A DNA stretch of 64,000 nt from Falsiruegeria litorea R37 (GCF_900172225.1 NZ_FWFO01000004.1:248001-312000), one strand, 5' to 3'. Numbered from the stretch's first letter, positions 53,061 through 61,702 are shown. Notes: a model not told the origin generated them from the letters alone. Numbers and translations: made by a program.

Positions 53061-53849
53061 ATGCTGCCAACTTCTCAACATCTGGAATTGGAACTGGACG
53101 GCGCGTGGTTGACCGTCTGGTTCAACGAACCCGAAAAACGCAACCCGCTGACCAACGCCCGCGTTGACGCTCTGATCAAGCTGTGCGCAGCCCTGCAAAC
53201 GGCCCCCATTCGTGGCGTCACCTTTCGCGGGCGCGGTGGCATCTTTTGCGCTGGTGGCGATCTGAAATCCTTCAAGACAGTGTTTCAGGGCGGCGCATCA
53301 AAAGACGATGTCGTGGCGCTCAGCCTGCGCGCCGCCGATCTGTTTGACGCGGTCGCTGCGTTGCCGCAGTTCACTGTGATGGCGGTTGAGGGTGCAGTGA
53401 TGGCAGGCGGCTTTGGTCTGGCCTGTATCGGCGACATGGTGATCGCGTCTCAAGGCACGAAATTCAGCCTGTCCGAGACGCGCATTGGCCTTACACCCGC
53501 ACAGATCGCCCCTTTTGTTGTGTCGCGCCTGGGGATGCCTGCCGCACGGCGACTGATGCTGACCGGTGCAATGCTGGACACCGATACTGCGCGCCAGGTG
53601 GGTCTCGTGGATTACGTCGTTGCCGATATGGACAGGGCCCTTGCAGAACAGCAGGCCAAGGTGATGGCCGCTGCTCCGGTGGCGCTGGCCACCATCAAGA
53701 AACAACTCGCAGCCCTGCCGCTTCAAACCCGCGCCGAGCAGCGGCAAATGGCGGCGGATACTTTCGCGGATCGTATGCTCTCGGACGAGGCGCGCGAGGG
53801 GATTTCCGCATTCTTCGACAAACGCAAACCAAATTGGGCAGGGGGATAA
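53061..53849 (+). CDS. Enoyl-CoA hydratase (AtuE/LiuC-like)
   Basis: A 262-residue crotonase: oxyanion-hole blocks RGRGGIFCAGGDLKSF and MAVEGAVMAGGFGLACIGDMVIAS, then SETRIGLTPAQIAPFVVSRLG. It hydrates the carboxylated enoyl-CoA (3-methylglutaconyl- or isohexenylglutaconyl-CoA type). Its start, ATG 53061, is 2 bases after the carboxyltransferase stop. Placed between the beta and alpha carboxylase subunits, as in atu/liu clusters. Substrate length is uncertain. Confidence 0.9.
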   Translation: MLPTSQHLELELDGAWLTVWFNEPEKRNPLTNARVDALIKLCAALQTAPIRGVTFRGRGGIFCAGGDLKSFKTVFQGGASKDDVVALSLRAADLFDAVAALPQFTVMAVEGAVMAGGFGLACIGDMVIASQGTKFSLSETRIGLTPAQIAPFVVSRLGMPAARRLMLTGAMLDTDTARQVGLVDYVVADMDRALAEQQAKVMAAAPVALATIKKQLAALPLQTRAEQRQMAADTFADRMLSDEAREGISAFFDKRKPNWAGG

Positions 53850-53852
53850 CCC

Positions 53853-55829
53853 ATGGCATTTGACACACTCCTTGTGGCGAACCGGGGCGAGATTGCCGCC
53901 CGTGTGATCCGCTCGGCCCAATCCCTGGGTCTGCGGGCCGTGGCGGTTTACACCACCGCAGACGCCAAGGCCCCACATGTTACGCTTGCGGACGAGGCGG
54001 TCTGGATCGGTGAAGGGCCGGTCGGCGACAGCTATCTGGTGGGTGACAAGATTTTGCAGGCCGCGCAGCAAACCGGTGCAGGGGCGATCCACCCCGGTTA
54101 TGGCTTTCTGTCCGAAAACTCGGATTTTGCGCAGGCGGTTGAGGGGGCTGGTCTGACCTTTGTCGGACCGGAACCCAAGGCCATCCTGTCGATGGGAAAC
54201 AAGGCCGAAGCCAAGCGCCTTATGATCGCGGCGGGTGTCCCCTGTGTGCCGGGGTACGAGGGCGAGGATCAGTCAGACGCTGTTCTGATCGAGGCCGCAG
54301 GCAAGATTGGCTTTCCGATCATGGTCAAAGCCGCAGCAGGCGGAGGCGGGCGTGGCATGCGCCTGGTTCATGACAGCGCAGACCTGGCAGAAGCGATCAC
54401 TCTGGCCCGCTCGGAGGCCGAGAATGCCTTTGGTTCGGGCGAGTTGATCCTTGAGAAGGCCATCCTAGAGCCCCGGCATGTGGAAATTCAGGTTTTTGCC
54501 GACACGCATGGCAACGTGATCCATCTGGGCGAGCGTGACTGTTCCGTACAGCGGCGTCATCAAAAGGTGGTGGAAGAGGCCCCATGCCCGGTGATGACCC
54601 CCGATCTGCGCGCCCGGATGGGTGCGGCAGCGGTCGATGCCGCCCGTGCGGTGGATTATCGCGGGGCCGGAACGGTGGAGTTTCTGCTCGACAGCTCGGG
54701 GGCGTTCTATTTCCTTGAGATGAACACGCGTCTGCAAGTGGAGCACCCGGTGACAGAGCTGGTCACGGGGCTGGATCTGGTGGCGATGCAGATCGCCGTG
54801 GCACAGGGCGAGACCCTGTCACTGACCCAGGAGGACGTGACTCTGACTGGTCATGCGATCGAGGTACGCCTCTACGCCGAAGATCCGGCCAACGACTATC
54901 TGCCCGCCACGGGGCCCATCGACCTCTGGCAACCTGCCACGGGGCCGGGTGTGCGTGTTGATGCGGGCGTCGTGACCGGGCAAGAGGTGTCGCCCTTCTA
55001 CGACCCGATGCTGGCCAAGCTCATCGCCTATGGCCCCAGCCGCGAGGCGGCGCGGGCACGGCTGATCAAGACCGTCAAGGAGTCGGTCCTGTTGGGCACC
55101 GTCACAAACTCGGCCTTTCTGGTGGATGTTCTGGGGCAAGAAGCCTTTGCCAGGGGAGAGGCGACAACCGCTTTTCTGGATCAGGCCTATCCCGATGGGT
55201 TTCCGTTGACACAGGCGAGCCCAGCCAATGTGGCGCTGGCGCTGGCGCTGCTGCTGGATGCAGACCAGAAGCGCACCAAACAGGCGGCGGGATATGTCTC
55301 GGATGATCAAATGGGCTGGTCCAGTGCAGCCCTTCTGCCGTTGCATGTGCCCCTGATGTTCGGTGAAGAGGAGCTGACGCCGCGCGCACTGGCCAAGCCC
55401 GATGGATGGACCGTATGGGTAGGAGAGGCGCAGTTCGATGTGTCCTTTTCCGGTCGGGCCAACGGCCACACTCGAGCCCGGATAAACACCCAGACCGTCG
55501 ATGTGGTGTCTCATGTCACCCGCGATACGGTGCAGATCGCCGTGGGGGCGGAACGCCTGAGTTTCCGCCGTTTGCGCCCAGGCGCGCATGACGATGCGGC
55601 CGCTGCTGGAGGGCGTGTCACGGCCCCTATGCCCGGCCTGGTGGTCGAAGTGACGGCAGAAGCTGGACAGACCGTCAGCAAGGGTGACCGACTGGCCGTG
55701 CTGGAAGCCATGAAAATGCAACATCAGATCACCGCCGCCGTTGATGGCACGGTGATCGCTGTGCACGTCAAGGCAGGGCAACAGCTTACTGCCGGGGATG
55801 TGATGATCGAGATTGAGGAGACCGAATAA
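53853..55829 (+). CDS. Acyl-CoA carboxylase alpha (biotin carboxylase/BCCP) subunit
   Basis: A 658-residue biotin enzyme: biotin carboxylase with ATP-grasp (LLVANRGEIAARVIRSAQSLG, KAAAGGGGRGMRLV, FLEMNTRLQVEHPVTELVTGLDLV) and a C-terminal biotinyl domain with EAMKMQH, biotin attached to that Lys. It loads CO2 on biotin for the beta subunit encoded upstream. It starts 3 bases after the hydratase and overlaps the next gene (TAATG). Related to AtuF/LiuD. Confidence 0.94.
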   Translation: MAFDTLLVANRGEIAARVIRSAQSLGLRAVAVYTTADAKAPHVTLADEAVWIGEGPVGDSYLVGDKILQAAQQTGAGAIHPGYGFLSENSDFAQAVEGAGLTFVGPEPKAILSMGNKAEAKRLMIAAGVPCVPGYEGEDQSDAVLIEAAGKIGFPIMVKAAAGGGGRGMRLVHDSADLAEAITLARSEAENAFGSGELILEKAILEPRHVEIQVFADTHGNVIHLGERDCSVQRRHQKVVEEAPCPVMTPDLRARMGAAAVDAARAVDYRGAGTVEFLLDSSGAFYFLEMNTRLQVEHPVTELVTGLDLVAMQIAVAQGETLSLTQEDVTLTGHAIEVRLYAEDPANDYLPATGPIDLWQPATGPGVRVDAGVVTGQEVSPFYDPMLAKLIAYGPSREAARARLIKTVKESVLLGTVTNSAFLVDVLGQEAFARGEATTAFLDQAYPDGFPLTQASPANVALALALLLDADQKRTKQAAGYVSDDQMGWSSAALLPLHVPLMFGEEELTPRALAKPDGWTVWVGEAQFDVSFSGRANGHTRARINTQTVDVVSHVTRDTVQIAVGAERLSFRRLRPGAHDDAAAAGGRVTAPMPGLVVEVTAEAGQTVSKGDRLAVLEAMKMQHQITAAVDGTVIAVHVKAGQQLTAGDVMIEIEETE

Positions 55830-56959
55830 TGAATTCCGACCTGTGCCGTCAGCTTGGCATCGAATTTCCGCTGTTTGCCTTTAGCCACTGCCGTGATGTC
55901 GTGGCCGCCGTGTCCCGGGCCGGGGGCATGGGTGTTTTCGGCGCGGTGATGACCCCGCCGGACAAGCTGCGCGAAGAGCTGGACTGGATCGACGCCCATT
56001 GTGACGGCAGACCCTATGGCGTCGACTTGATCGTGCCGACCTCGATCCAGAAGCAGAAAGGCCCTGCACCGACGCCCGAGCAACTGCTGTCCGCCCTGCC
56101 GGAAACGCACACCGGCTTTGCCGATTCCGTGCTGCAAAGGCACGGTGTGAGCACCGACGGGCTGGATGACAGCCGTTTGGATATGATGCATTTCTCGGAC
56201 AACATGAACGAGGCGGGTGCCGAGGAGGTGCTGGACATCGTATTCTCGTATCCCATCAAGCTGATCGCCAATGCTCTTGGCACGCCGCCGCCGATCATGA
56301 TGGAGCGCGCGCGCGCGACCGGGGTTCCGGTTGCCGCGCTCGTCGGGTCCAAGAAACACGCCGCATTGCAGGTTGAGGCTGGTGTCGACATTCTGGTCGC
56401 AGCGGGTGGTGAGGCCGGTGGCCATTGCGGTGAAGTGTCCACGATCGTGCTGGTACCCGAGGTGGTTTCGGTTGCCAAGGGCACGCCGGTTCTGGCCGCA
56501 GGTGGCATCGTCAACGGTGCGCAGATGGCCGCTGGCATGGCCATGGGCGCGGCGGGTGCTTGGTGCGGCTCGGTCTGGCTAACCACGGCCGAAGGCGAGC
56601 CGCCGCAGCAGATCAAGGAGAAGATGCTCGAGGCGACCTCGTCGGACACAATCCGGGCACGCTCGCGCACCGGCAAGAACTCGCGCCAGTTGAAATCGGC
56701 GTGGACGGAGGCGTGGGAAAACGAAGGCCCCAATCCACTTCCCATGCCGCATCAGTCTCTGGTTTCGGAACCGGCATTGCGAAAGGTCGAGAAGCTTGCC
56801 CAGTCGGGTCACGAGGGCGCTGAGAAACTGTCTACCTATTGGGTCGGCCAGGGCGTGGGCCTGATGAATCAAGCGACTTCGGCCACTGCTGTCGTGCAGC
56901 AGTTCAAAGAGGACTATCTTGAAGCCATTGAACGGCTGAACGCGACGTTGGAGGAGTAA
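55829..56959 (+). CDS. Nitronate monooxygenase/2-nitropropane dioxygenase-like flavoprotein
   Basis: A 376-residue FMN TIM-barrel protein of the NPD group. Characteristic blocks are FPLFAFSHCRDVVAAVSRAGGMGVFGA, VAAGGEAGGHCGEVSTIVLVPEVV and PVLAAGGIVNGAQMAAGMAMGAAGAWCGSVWL, the last holding FMN phosphate ligands. Members oxidise nitronates, but many in acyl-CoA clusters act as enoyl reductases or have no known job. Start overlaps the carboxylase stop. Its presence inside an Atu-type series hints at reduction or oxidation of a pathway intermediate. Confidence 0.88.
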   Translation: MNSDLCRQLGIEFPLFAFSHCRDVVAAVSRAGGMGVFGAVMTPPDKLREELDWIDAHCDGRPYGVDLIVPTSIQKQKGPAPTPEQLLSALPETHTGFADSVLQRHGVSTDGLDDSRLDMMHFSDNMNEAGAEEVLDIVFSYPIKLIANALGTPPPIMMERARATGVPVAALVGSKKHAALQVEAGVDILVAAGGEAGGHCGEVSTIVLVPEVVSVAKGTPVLAAGGIVNGAQMAAGMAMGAAGAWCGSVWLTTAEGEPPQQIKEKMLEATSSDTIRARSRTGKNSRQLKSAWTEAWENEGPNPLPMPHQSLVSEPALRKVEKLAQSGHEGAEKLSTYWVGQGVGLMNQATSATAVVQQFKEDYLEAIERLNATLEE

Positions 56960-57748
56960 ATGGAACAGGCAACGGATTTTCTGGCCGAGAGCGAGGCGCT
57001 CAATGCAGCGTTTGAGGGTGTCTCGGGTAACCAGTGGGACACGGAAACCCAGTTCAAGGGGTGGACCCTGAATGATGTGTTGGTGCACTTACACTTCTGG
57101 AACCAGATGGCGGATCTGTCCCTGATGGACGAGGGTGCCTTTCAGGCACGTCTCGCCGAGACGTTTGCCGGGATCGGTAAGGTCGGATTTCGGGCGACTG
57201 AAAACAGCATGATCACCCTGCGCGGCGAGGAATTGCGCGCGGCTTGGCAAGAGCTCTATCGAGACATTGGCGCCCGCTGGGTCGATCTGGACCCCAAGCA
57301 ACGCGTTAAATGGGCAGGCCCGGACATGTCGGTGCGGTCGTCAATCACGGCCCGGCAGATGGAGACTTGGGCCCATGGGCAAGAAGTATTCGACATCCTT
57401 GGACTGAAGCGTCAGGAGCAGGATAGGGTCAAAAACATCGTTGTGCTGGGCGTGAACACCTTTGGCTGGGCCTATAAGGTCAACGGGCGTGATGTGCCTG
57501 CGGCCATGCCCAGACTGGAGCTGACCGCGCCGTCTGGTGCGATCTGGGAATTCGGCGAACCGGGTGACAACAAGATCAGCGGATCTGCGGTAGAGTTTGC
57601 GCAGGTATCGGCCCAAACGCGGAACGTCGCGGACACCGATTTGGTGGCGGAAGGACCGATCGCCAGAGAATGGTTGTCGATTGCCCAATGTTTTGCCGGA
57701 GGGCCGGAACAGCCCCCTGGCAAGGGACTGCGCCACCGAGTGAGCTGA
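56960..57748 (+). CDS. TIGR03084-type DinB-like protein
   Basis: A 262-residue protein of the DinB/maleylpyruvate-isomerase-like four-helix fold, TIGR03084 group. The N-terminal helix block has LNDVLVHLHFWN, carrying His ligands, and a later RQMETWAHGQEVFDILG repeats the His pattern; the C-terminal beta part (residues 160-250) is of SCP2-like character. Some relatives are thiol-dependent isomerases. It starts one base after the nitronate-monooxygenase-like stop and closes the co-directional series; a palindromic repeat follows after 9 bases. Confidence 0.83.
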   Translation: MEQATDFLAESEALNAAFEGVSGNQWDTETQFKGWTLNDVLVHLHFWNQMADLSLMDEGAFQARLAETFAGIGKVGFRATENSMITLRGEELRAAWQELYRDIGARWVDLDPKQRVKWAGPDMSVRSSITARQMETWAHGQEVFDILGLKRQEQDRVKNIVVLGVNTFGWAYKVNGRDVPAAMPRLELTAPSGAIWEFGEPGDNKISGSAVEFAQVSAQTRNVADTDLVAEGPIAREWLSIAQCFAGGPEQPPGKGLRHRVS

Positions 57749-57757
57749 ACCGCAGAA

Positions 57758-57893
57758 GACGGGGGTGCTCCCGCCCGTCGTCAATGTTTCTAACGAAACA
57801 TTTCCTCCCGTTGGGCCAGGCTCAGGTGGGCTTTGCCCACCTGAGCCTGGCCCCCTGCCGTCCGCAGGACGCAAGGCCGATAGGCCGCGCAGA
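57758..57893 (+). repeat. Gene-end palindromic repeat, copy R1
   Basis: A 136-base element starting GACGGGGGTGCTCCCGC nine bases after the previous stop. Substructures in order: GACGGG/CCCGTC arms, AATGTTTC-TAAC-GAAACATT hairpin, CTCCCGTTGG spacer, a perfect 19-bp stem (57813-57831 with 57835-57853, TTT loop), CGTCC-GCA-GGACG hairpin, and GGCC-GATA-GGCC. It is nearly colinear with R2 at 59227-59360; the long stem differs from R2 at seven of 19 positions but stays perfectly paired. No protein-coding signal. Confidence 0.9.
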
Positions 57894-58059
57894 TTATAAA
57901 GAGGTCGGTTACTTATTCGGACAGTTGCGGGTCAAGGGAGAAGTCCAAAAAGAAAAGGGACGTTGCGTAGTCCCAAGAGGACGCCGCGTTATCCAGATTG
58001 GTTTGAAACATCAGCACAGGTAACATGTTGGCAACTTGCATTTTTGGAGGACGCGTAAG
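57894..58059. other. Spacer upstream of the second acyl-CoA dehydrogenase gene
   Basis: This completes the 311-base gap after the DinB-like gene. It is AT-richer than its surroundings, contains a GGGAC/GTCCC hairpin near 57958-57975, and ends with TTTGGAGGAC as ribosome-binding sequence. I could not identify a convincing promoter or gene. Confidence 0.5.
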
Positions 58060-59217
58060 ATGACGCTCTTTACCCCGACGGCCAATTGGATCACCGAAGA
58101 ACACAAAATGTTTGCCGAAATGTCCGGCCGGTTTCTGGATGACGAACTGGTTCCGAACATCGAGACCTGGAATGGCAATGGCGTGGTTGATCGCGCGTTT
58201 TGGAACAAGGCGGGCGAAGCTGGTCTGATGGGTGGCACGATCGCCGAAGAATACGGCGGTGTTGGTGGCGGCATGGGGTTTGACTCGGTCCTGATGTATG
58301 AACAGGCCGCCCGCGGGGACAGTGGTTGGGGCTTTGGCATCCAGTCCATCGTCATGCATTACATCGCGGGCTACGGCAGTGAAGAGCAGAAACAGAAGTG
58401 GCTGCCCAAACTGGTCTCGGGCGAAATGGTTGGCGCGATTGCCATGACCGAGCCAGGCACGGGATCCGATTTGCAGTCCGTGCGCACGACCGCCGAGAAG
58501 GATGGCAACCACTACAAGATTAACGGCTCCAAGATCTTTATCACCAACGGCCAGACCGCAGATCTGATCATTGTCGTTGCCAAAACCGACAAAACCCAAG
58601 GGGCCAAAGGCGTTTCCCTGATCGGGGTCGAGACGGATGGCACCGAAGGGTTCCGCCGCGGCCGCAACCTCAAGAAACTGGGGATGAAGGCCAACGACAC
58701 CGCCGAGCTCTTCTTTGAAGACGTCAAGGTGCCGATGACCAACTTGATCGGCCCGGAAGAGGGGCAAGGGTTCTACCAACTGATGAAACAGTTGCCTTGG
58801 GAGCGCCTGACCATCGGAATCATGGCTCTGGGTGCCATCGATTTCGCCATTGCAGAGACAGTGAAATACACGCAAGAGCGCAAGGCCTTTGGTCAGCGCG
58901 TGATGGATTTCCAGAACACGCGCTTCAAGCTTGCGGAATGCAAGACCAAGGCGGAACTGCTGCGCAGCTTTGTCAACGACTGCATCGCGCGACTGGAACA
59001 GGGCAAGCTGGATGCAACCACGGCCTCGATGGTGAAATACTGGGGGTCAGAAGTGCAGAACGAAGTGATGCACGAGTGTCTGCAACTCTTTGGCGGTTAT
59101 GGCTTCATGATGGAATACCCCATCGCCCGCCTCTATGCCGACGCTCGCGTCCAGATGATCTATGGCGGCACCAATGAGGTGATGAAAGAGCTCATCGCCC
59201 GCTCGCTGGACGTCTGA
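58060..59217 (+). CDS. Acyl-CoA dehydrogenase (AtuD-like position)
   Basis: A 385-residue acyl-CoA dehydrogenase: MTEPGTGSDLQSVRT for FAD binding, GFGIQSIVMHYIAGYGSEEQK and the C-terminal LQLFGGYGFMMEYPIARLYADARVQMIYGGTNEVMKELIAR, with the classical final Gly-Gly-Thr motif. It would make the 2,3-enoyl-CoA needed before the carboxylation step, as citronellyl-CoA dehydrogenase AtuD does. ATG 58060 with GGAGGACG upstream. It follows the carboxylase series after a palindromic repeat, and is itself followed by R2. Confidence 0.93.
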   Translation: MTLFTPTANWITEEHKMFAEMSGRFLDDELVPNIETWNGNGVVDRAFWNKAGEAGLMGGTIAEEYGGVGGGMGFDSVLMYEQAARGDSGWGFGIQSIVMHYIAGYGSEEQKQKWLPKLVSGEMVGAIAMTEPGTGSDLQSVRTTAEKDGNHYKINGSKIFITNGQTADLIIVVAKTDKTQGAKGVSLIGVETDGTEGFRRGRNLKKLGMKANDTAELFFEDVKVPMTNLIGPEEGQGFYQLMKQLPWERLTIGIMALGAIDFAIAETVKYTQERKAFGQRVMDFQNTRFKLAECKTKAELLRSFVNDCIARLEQGKLDATTASMVKYWGSEVQNEVMHECLQLFGGYGFMMEYPIARLYADARVQMIYGGTNEVMKELIARSLDV

Positions 59218-59226
59218 GCAATACAA

Positions 59227-59360
59227 GACGGGGGAACTCCCGCCCGTCGTCGACGTTTCTGGCGAAACATCTCCTCCCGTTGGGCCGGGCAGGCTCGGGC
59301 AAAGCCCGAGCCTGCCCGGCCCCCGCCGTCCGCAGGACGCAAGGCCGACAGGCCGCGCAG
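59227..59360 (+). repeat. Gene-end palindromic repeat, copy R2
   Basis: A 134-base element starting GACGGGGGAACTCCCGC nine bases after the acyl-CoA dehydrogenase stop, ordered as in R1. The long stem is 59282-59300 paired with 59304-59322 around AAA: perfect over 19 bp. Short hairpin GTTTC-TGGC-GAAAC, then CGTCC-GCA-GGACG and GGCC-GACA-GGCC at the end. Directly followed by a GTTGCAAGGT/ACCTTGTAAC hairpin (59361-59387). Confidence 0.9.
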
Positions 59361-59387
59361 GTTGCAAGGTGACTTCAACCTTGTAAC
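59361..59387. other. Hairpin adjacent to R2, upstream of the DJ-1 gene
   Basis: GTTGCAAGGT (59361-59370) and ACCTTGTAAC (59378-59387) form a 10-bp stem with one G-U pair and a 7-base loop. It could be an operator or transcript end; no T run follows. Confidence 0.35.
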
Positions 59388-59424
59388 ATCACCCCCTATG
59401 TTCATTTGGATTTGAGGGGGTTCC

Positions 59425-60033
59425 ATGCGCAAAATTGCAGCGCTCATTTTCCCGGGGTTCGAATTGCTCGACGTCTTTGGTCCGATGGAGATGTTTGGCT
59501 TGCTTCCCGAGGATTATGCCCTCGAATTGATTGCCGAAACCAGCGGCCCGGTGCCAAGCAATCAAGGCCTGTCGGCTCATGCCACTGCCACAACCGCCGA
59601 CAAAATGGACCACGACATCCTGTTTGTGCCCGGTGGTGCAGGCACGCGGCGCGAGGTCAAAAACGCAAGCCTACTCGCGTGGATTGCAAGGGCGTCAGTG
59701 CACGCCGAGTTCACCCTGAGCGTTTGCACCGGCAGCGCCTTGCTGGCCCGTGCAGGTATTCTGGACAACCGCAGGGCCACCACCAACAAGGCGGCATTTG
59801 CTTGGGTTGCGGCTCAAGGACCGAAGGTTGATTGGGTGCCCAAGGCGCGGTGGGTTGAGGATGGGAACATCCTCACATCCTCGGGCGTTTCGGCCGGGAT
59901 GGACATGGCGCTTGGTGCGATCCAACGCATGCATGGACGCGACCGAGCGCTCGAGGTCGCCAAATGGTGTGAATACACGTGGTACGAGGATCGCGACCAT
60001 GATCCATTCGCCGAAGTGCATGGTTTGGTTTGA
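59425..60033 (+). CDS. DJ-1/PfpI family protein
   Basis: A 202-residue DJ-1/PfpI protein. The likely nucleophile is Cys101 in SVCTGSALLARAGIL, with Glu in FGPMEMFG near residue 22 as its partner; both fit the family. It may be a chaperone, glyoxalase or amidase; it lacks an AraC domain. It is co-directional with the duplicated SnoaL gene 19 bases downstream and separated from the acyl-CoA dehydrogenase by R2. Function within the pathway is unknown. Confidence 0.87.
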   Translation: MRKIAALIFPGFELLDVFGPMEMFGLLPEDYALELIAETSGPVPSNQGLSAHATATTADKMDHDILFVPGGAGTRREVKNASLLAWIARASVHAEFTLSVCTGSALLARAGILDNRRATTNKAAFAWVAAQGPKVDWVPKARWVEDGNILTSSGVSAGMDMALGAIQRMHGRDRALEVAKWCEYTWYEDRDHDPFAEVHGLV

Positions 60034-60052
60034 CCCGAGAGGAGGCAAGAAA

Positions 60053-60799
60053 ATGTCCAACAAGGACCGAATTCACGCGTTGCTCAAGAGTATCGAAACC
60101 GGCGACCCCGAGCCGATTTCTGTTGTCAACGAGGCAAAGTATATTCAGCACAACCCGCAGACCCATGAGGGCAGTGAAGGGCTGGCCGCCCTTTTCAAGC
60201 GGCTGTCGCAGACCAACCCCAAGGTCAACATCGTGCGCGCCTTTGAAGATGGCGACTTTGTCTTTGCGCACACCGAATACGACTTTTCGCGCCGCAACAT
60301 CGGGTTCGAGGTGTTTCGTTTCGATCAAGGGCAAGCGGTTGAACACTGGGACAACATCCAACCCCGGCTGGGGCCGAACCCATCGGGTCATGACATGGTG
60401 GGTGGGCCGACTGAGGCCCGGAATTTGGAGCAGACAGAGGACAACCGTTCGACCGTCCGCGACTTTGTCCAAACGGTTTTGATCGCAAGGCAATTGGAGC
60501 GTCTGGACGACTGGATTACCCAAGGCGCGTTTACCGAGCACAACCCGCATCTGACGGATGACTTGACCAGGCTGGCACAGCACATTTCTGACAAGTCGGC
60601 AGTGGGCTATCGCCATTTGCATCGGATTCTCGCCGAGGGGGATTTTGTGCTCACTGTGTGTGAGGGGAGCCGAAACGGGCAACACAGTGCCCTTTACGAC
60701 CTGTTTCGCCTGTCAGAGGGGCGCATCGTCGAGCATTGGGACACGGTTGAAAAGGTGGCCCCCGCGTCCGAGTGGAAGAATGACAACGGCAAGTTTTGA
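60053..60799 (+). CDS. Tandem SnoaL-like (NTF2 fold) protein
   Basis: A 248-residue protein made of two SnoaL-like halves. Half one (about 1-120) ends DQGQAVEHWDNIQPR, half two (about 130-248) ends SEGRIVEHWDTVEKV; earlier equivalents are YIQHNPQ and FTEHNPH. The duplication suggests an internally dimerised barrel that binds a hydrophobic ligand. GAGGAGG precedes ATG 60053. A longer reading frame upstream overlaps the DJ-1 gene and is rejected. It ends six bases before the convergent LysR gene. Confidence 0.87.
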   Translation: MSNKDRIHALLKSIETGDPEPISVVNEAKYIQHNPQTHEGSEGLAALFKRLSQTNPKVNIVRAFEDGDFVFAHTEYDFSRRNIGFEVFRFDQGQAVEHWDNIQPRLGPNPSGHDMVGGPTEARNLEQTEDNRSTVRDFVQTVLIARQLERLDDWITQGAFTEHNPHLTDDLTRLAQHISDKSAVGYRHLHRILAEGDFVLTVCEGSRNGQHSALYDLFRLSEGRIVEHWDTVEKVAPASEWKNDNGKF

Positions 60800-60805
60800 T
60801 GCATG

Positions 60806-61702
60806 CTACTTGCTCGGTGGTGTCAGTTGGCCGTGCAACCAGTCGCGAAAGGCCTGCAGCGGTGCCGAGGCTGTCGTTCCTTGCGGCCAGACCAGATAGT
60901 AGCGCCCAAGGCTGACCGAGGGTCCATCCCAGGCACAGACCAATCGCCCATCCAACACGTCCTGCACCACCATAAAGCTGGGCAGCAAGGCAACGCCAAG
61001 CCCGTGAACCGCAGCCTGTATCATTGTCGAGAACTGATCAAACAACATACCGTGCACGCCAAACGCTTCGACCCCTTGGGCCGCGAACCATTGCTCCCAA
61101 GCGTCTGGTCGCGTGTCCAGGTGCAAAAGCGAGGCCGACAAAAGCCATTCGGGTGTTCCGTCAGACTGTTCCATCAAGGCAGGCGCGCAGACGGGGATCA
61201 CCTCTTCGCGCATCAGTTCCAGATAGTTCACCCCGGCCCAGTCCTGCGCGCCAAAGTGGATGGCAGCATCGAACCCTTCGGTGCTGAACTCAAACGGGCG
61301 CAAGCGGGTGTTCAGGTTTAGGGTCACACCGGGGTTCTTGCGGGCAAAATCCTGCAATCGCGGCGCCAGCCAATGCATGCCAAAGGCCGGCAGGATGGCC
61401 AGTTGCAGCGAGCCGCCCTGCGGATTGGCCTTGAGCTTGAGCGAGGCCTGCGCCAGTTGTTGCAAGAGTGCTCTTGCGGTTTCCACATATTCTTGGGCCG
61501 CCGGTGTCAGTTGCAGCCGCATTTGCGACCGCTCGATCAGGGCGACGCCCAATTGCTCCTCCAGCGTCTTCAACTGTCGGCTAACAGCACTTTGCGTCAA
61601 GGACAATTCGCCCGCCGCAGCAGATGCGCTGCCAAGCCTGTCGACGGCTTCCAGCGCGAGAAGGGAGTTGATCGAGGGGAGAAAGCGCCGGGGTGCAATC
61701 AT
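60806..61702 (-). CDS. LysR family regulator (GcvA-like)
   Basis: A 298-residue LysR protein. The winged helix covers residues 8-65 (LPSINSLLALEAVDRLGSASAAAGELSLTQSAVSRQLKTLEEQLG, with the recognition helix at TQSAVSRQL) and an effector domain begins near 90 (LQLAILPAFGMHWLAPRL). It is of the GcvA/AmpR-like subgroup. Start ATG 61700-61702 has GAGG at good spacing; ATG 61717 is an alternative. It is divergent from the E1 fusion gene across 177 bases containing a palindrome at 61783-61802, so it may control that gene. Confidence 0.9.
   Translation of the reverse strand: MIAPRRFLPSINSLLALEAVDRLGSASAAAGELSLTQSAVSRQLKTLEEQLGVALIERSQMRLQLTPAAQEYVETARALLQQLAQASLKLKANPQGGSLQLAILPAFGMHWLAPRLQDFARKNPGVTLNLNTRLRPFEFSTEGFDAAIHFGAQDWAGVNYLELMREEVIPVCAPALMEQSDGTPEWLLSASLLHLDTRPDAWEQWFAAQGVEAFGVHGMLFDQFSTMIQAAVHGLGVALLPSFMVVQDVLDGRLVCAWDGPSVSLGRYYLVWPQGTTASAPLQAFRDWLHGQLTPPSK

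Noticed and set aside
58025-58063. 12-codon reading frame ending over the acyl-CoA dehydrogenase start (ATGA)
   Set aside because: Could be a leader peptide, but it lacks its own ribosome-binding site and its internal GGAGGA serves the real gene; too short to support.
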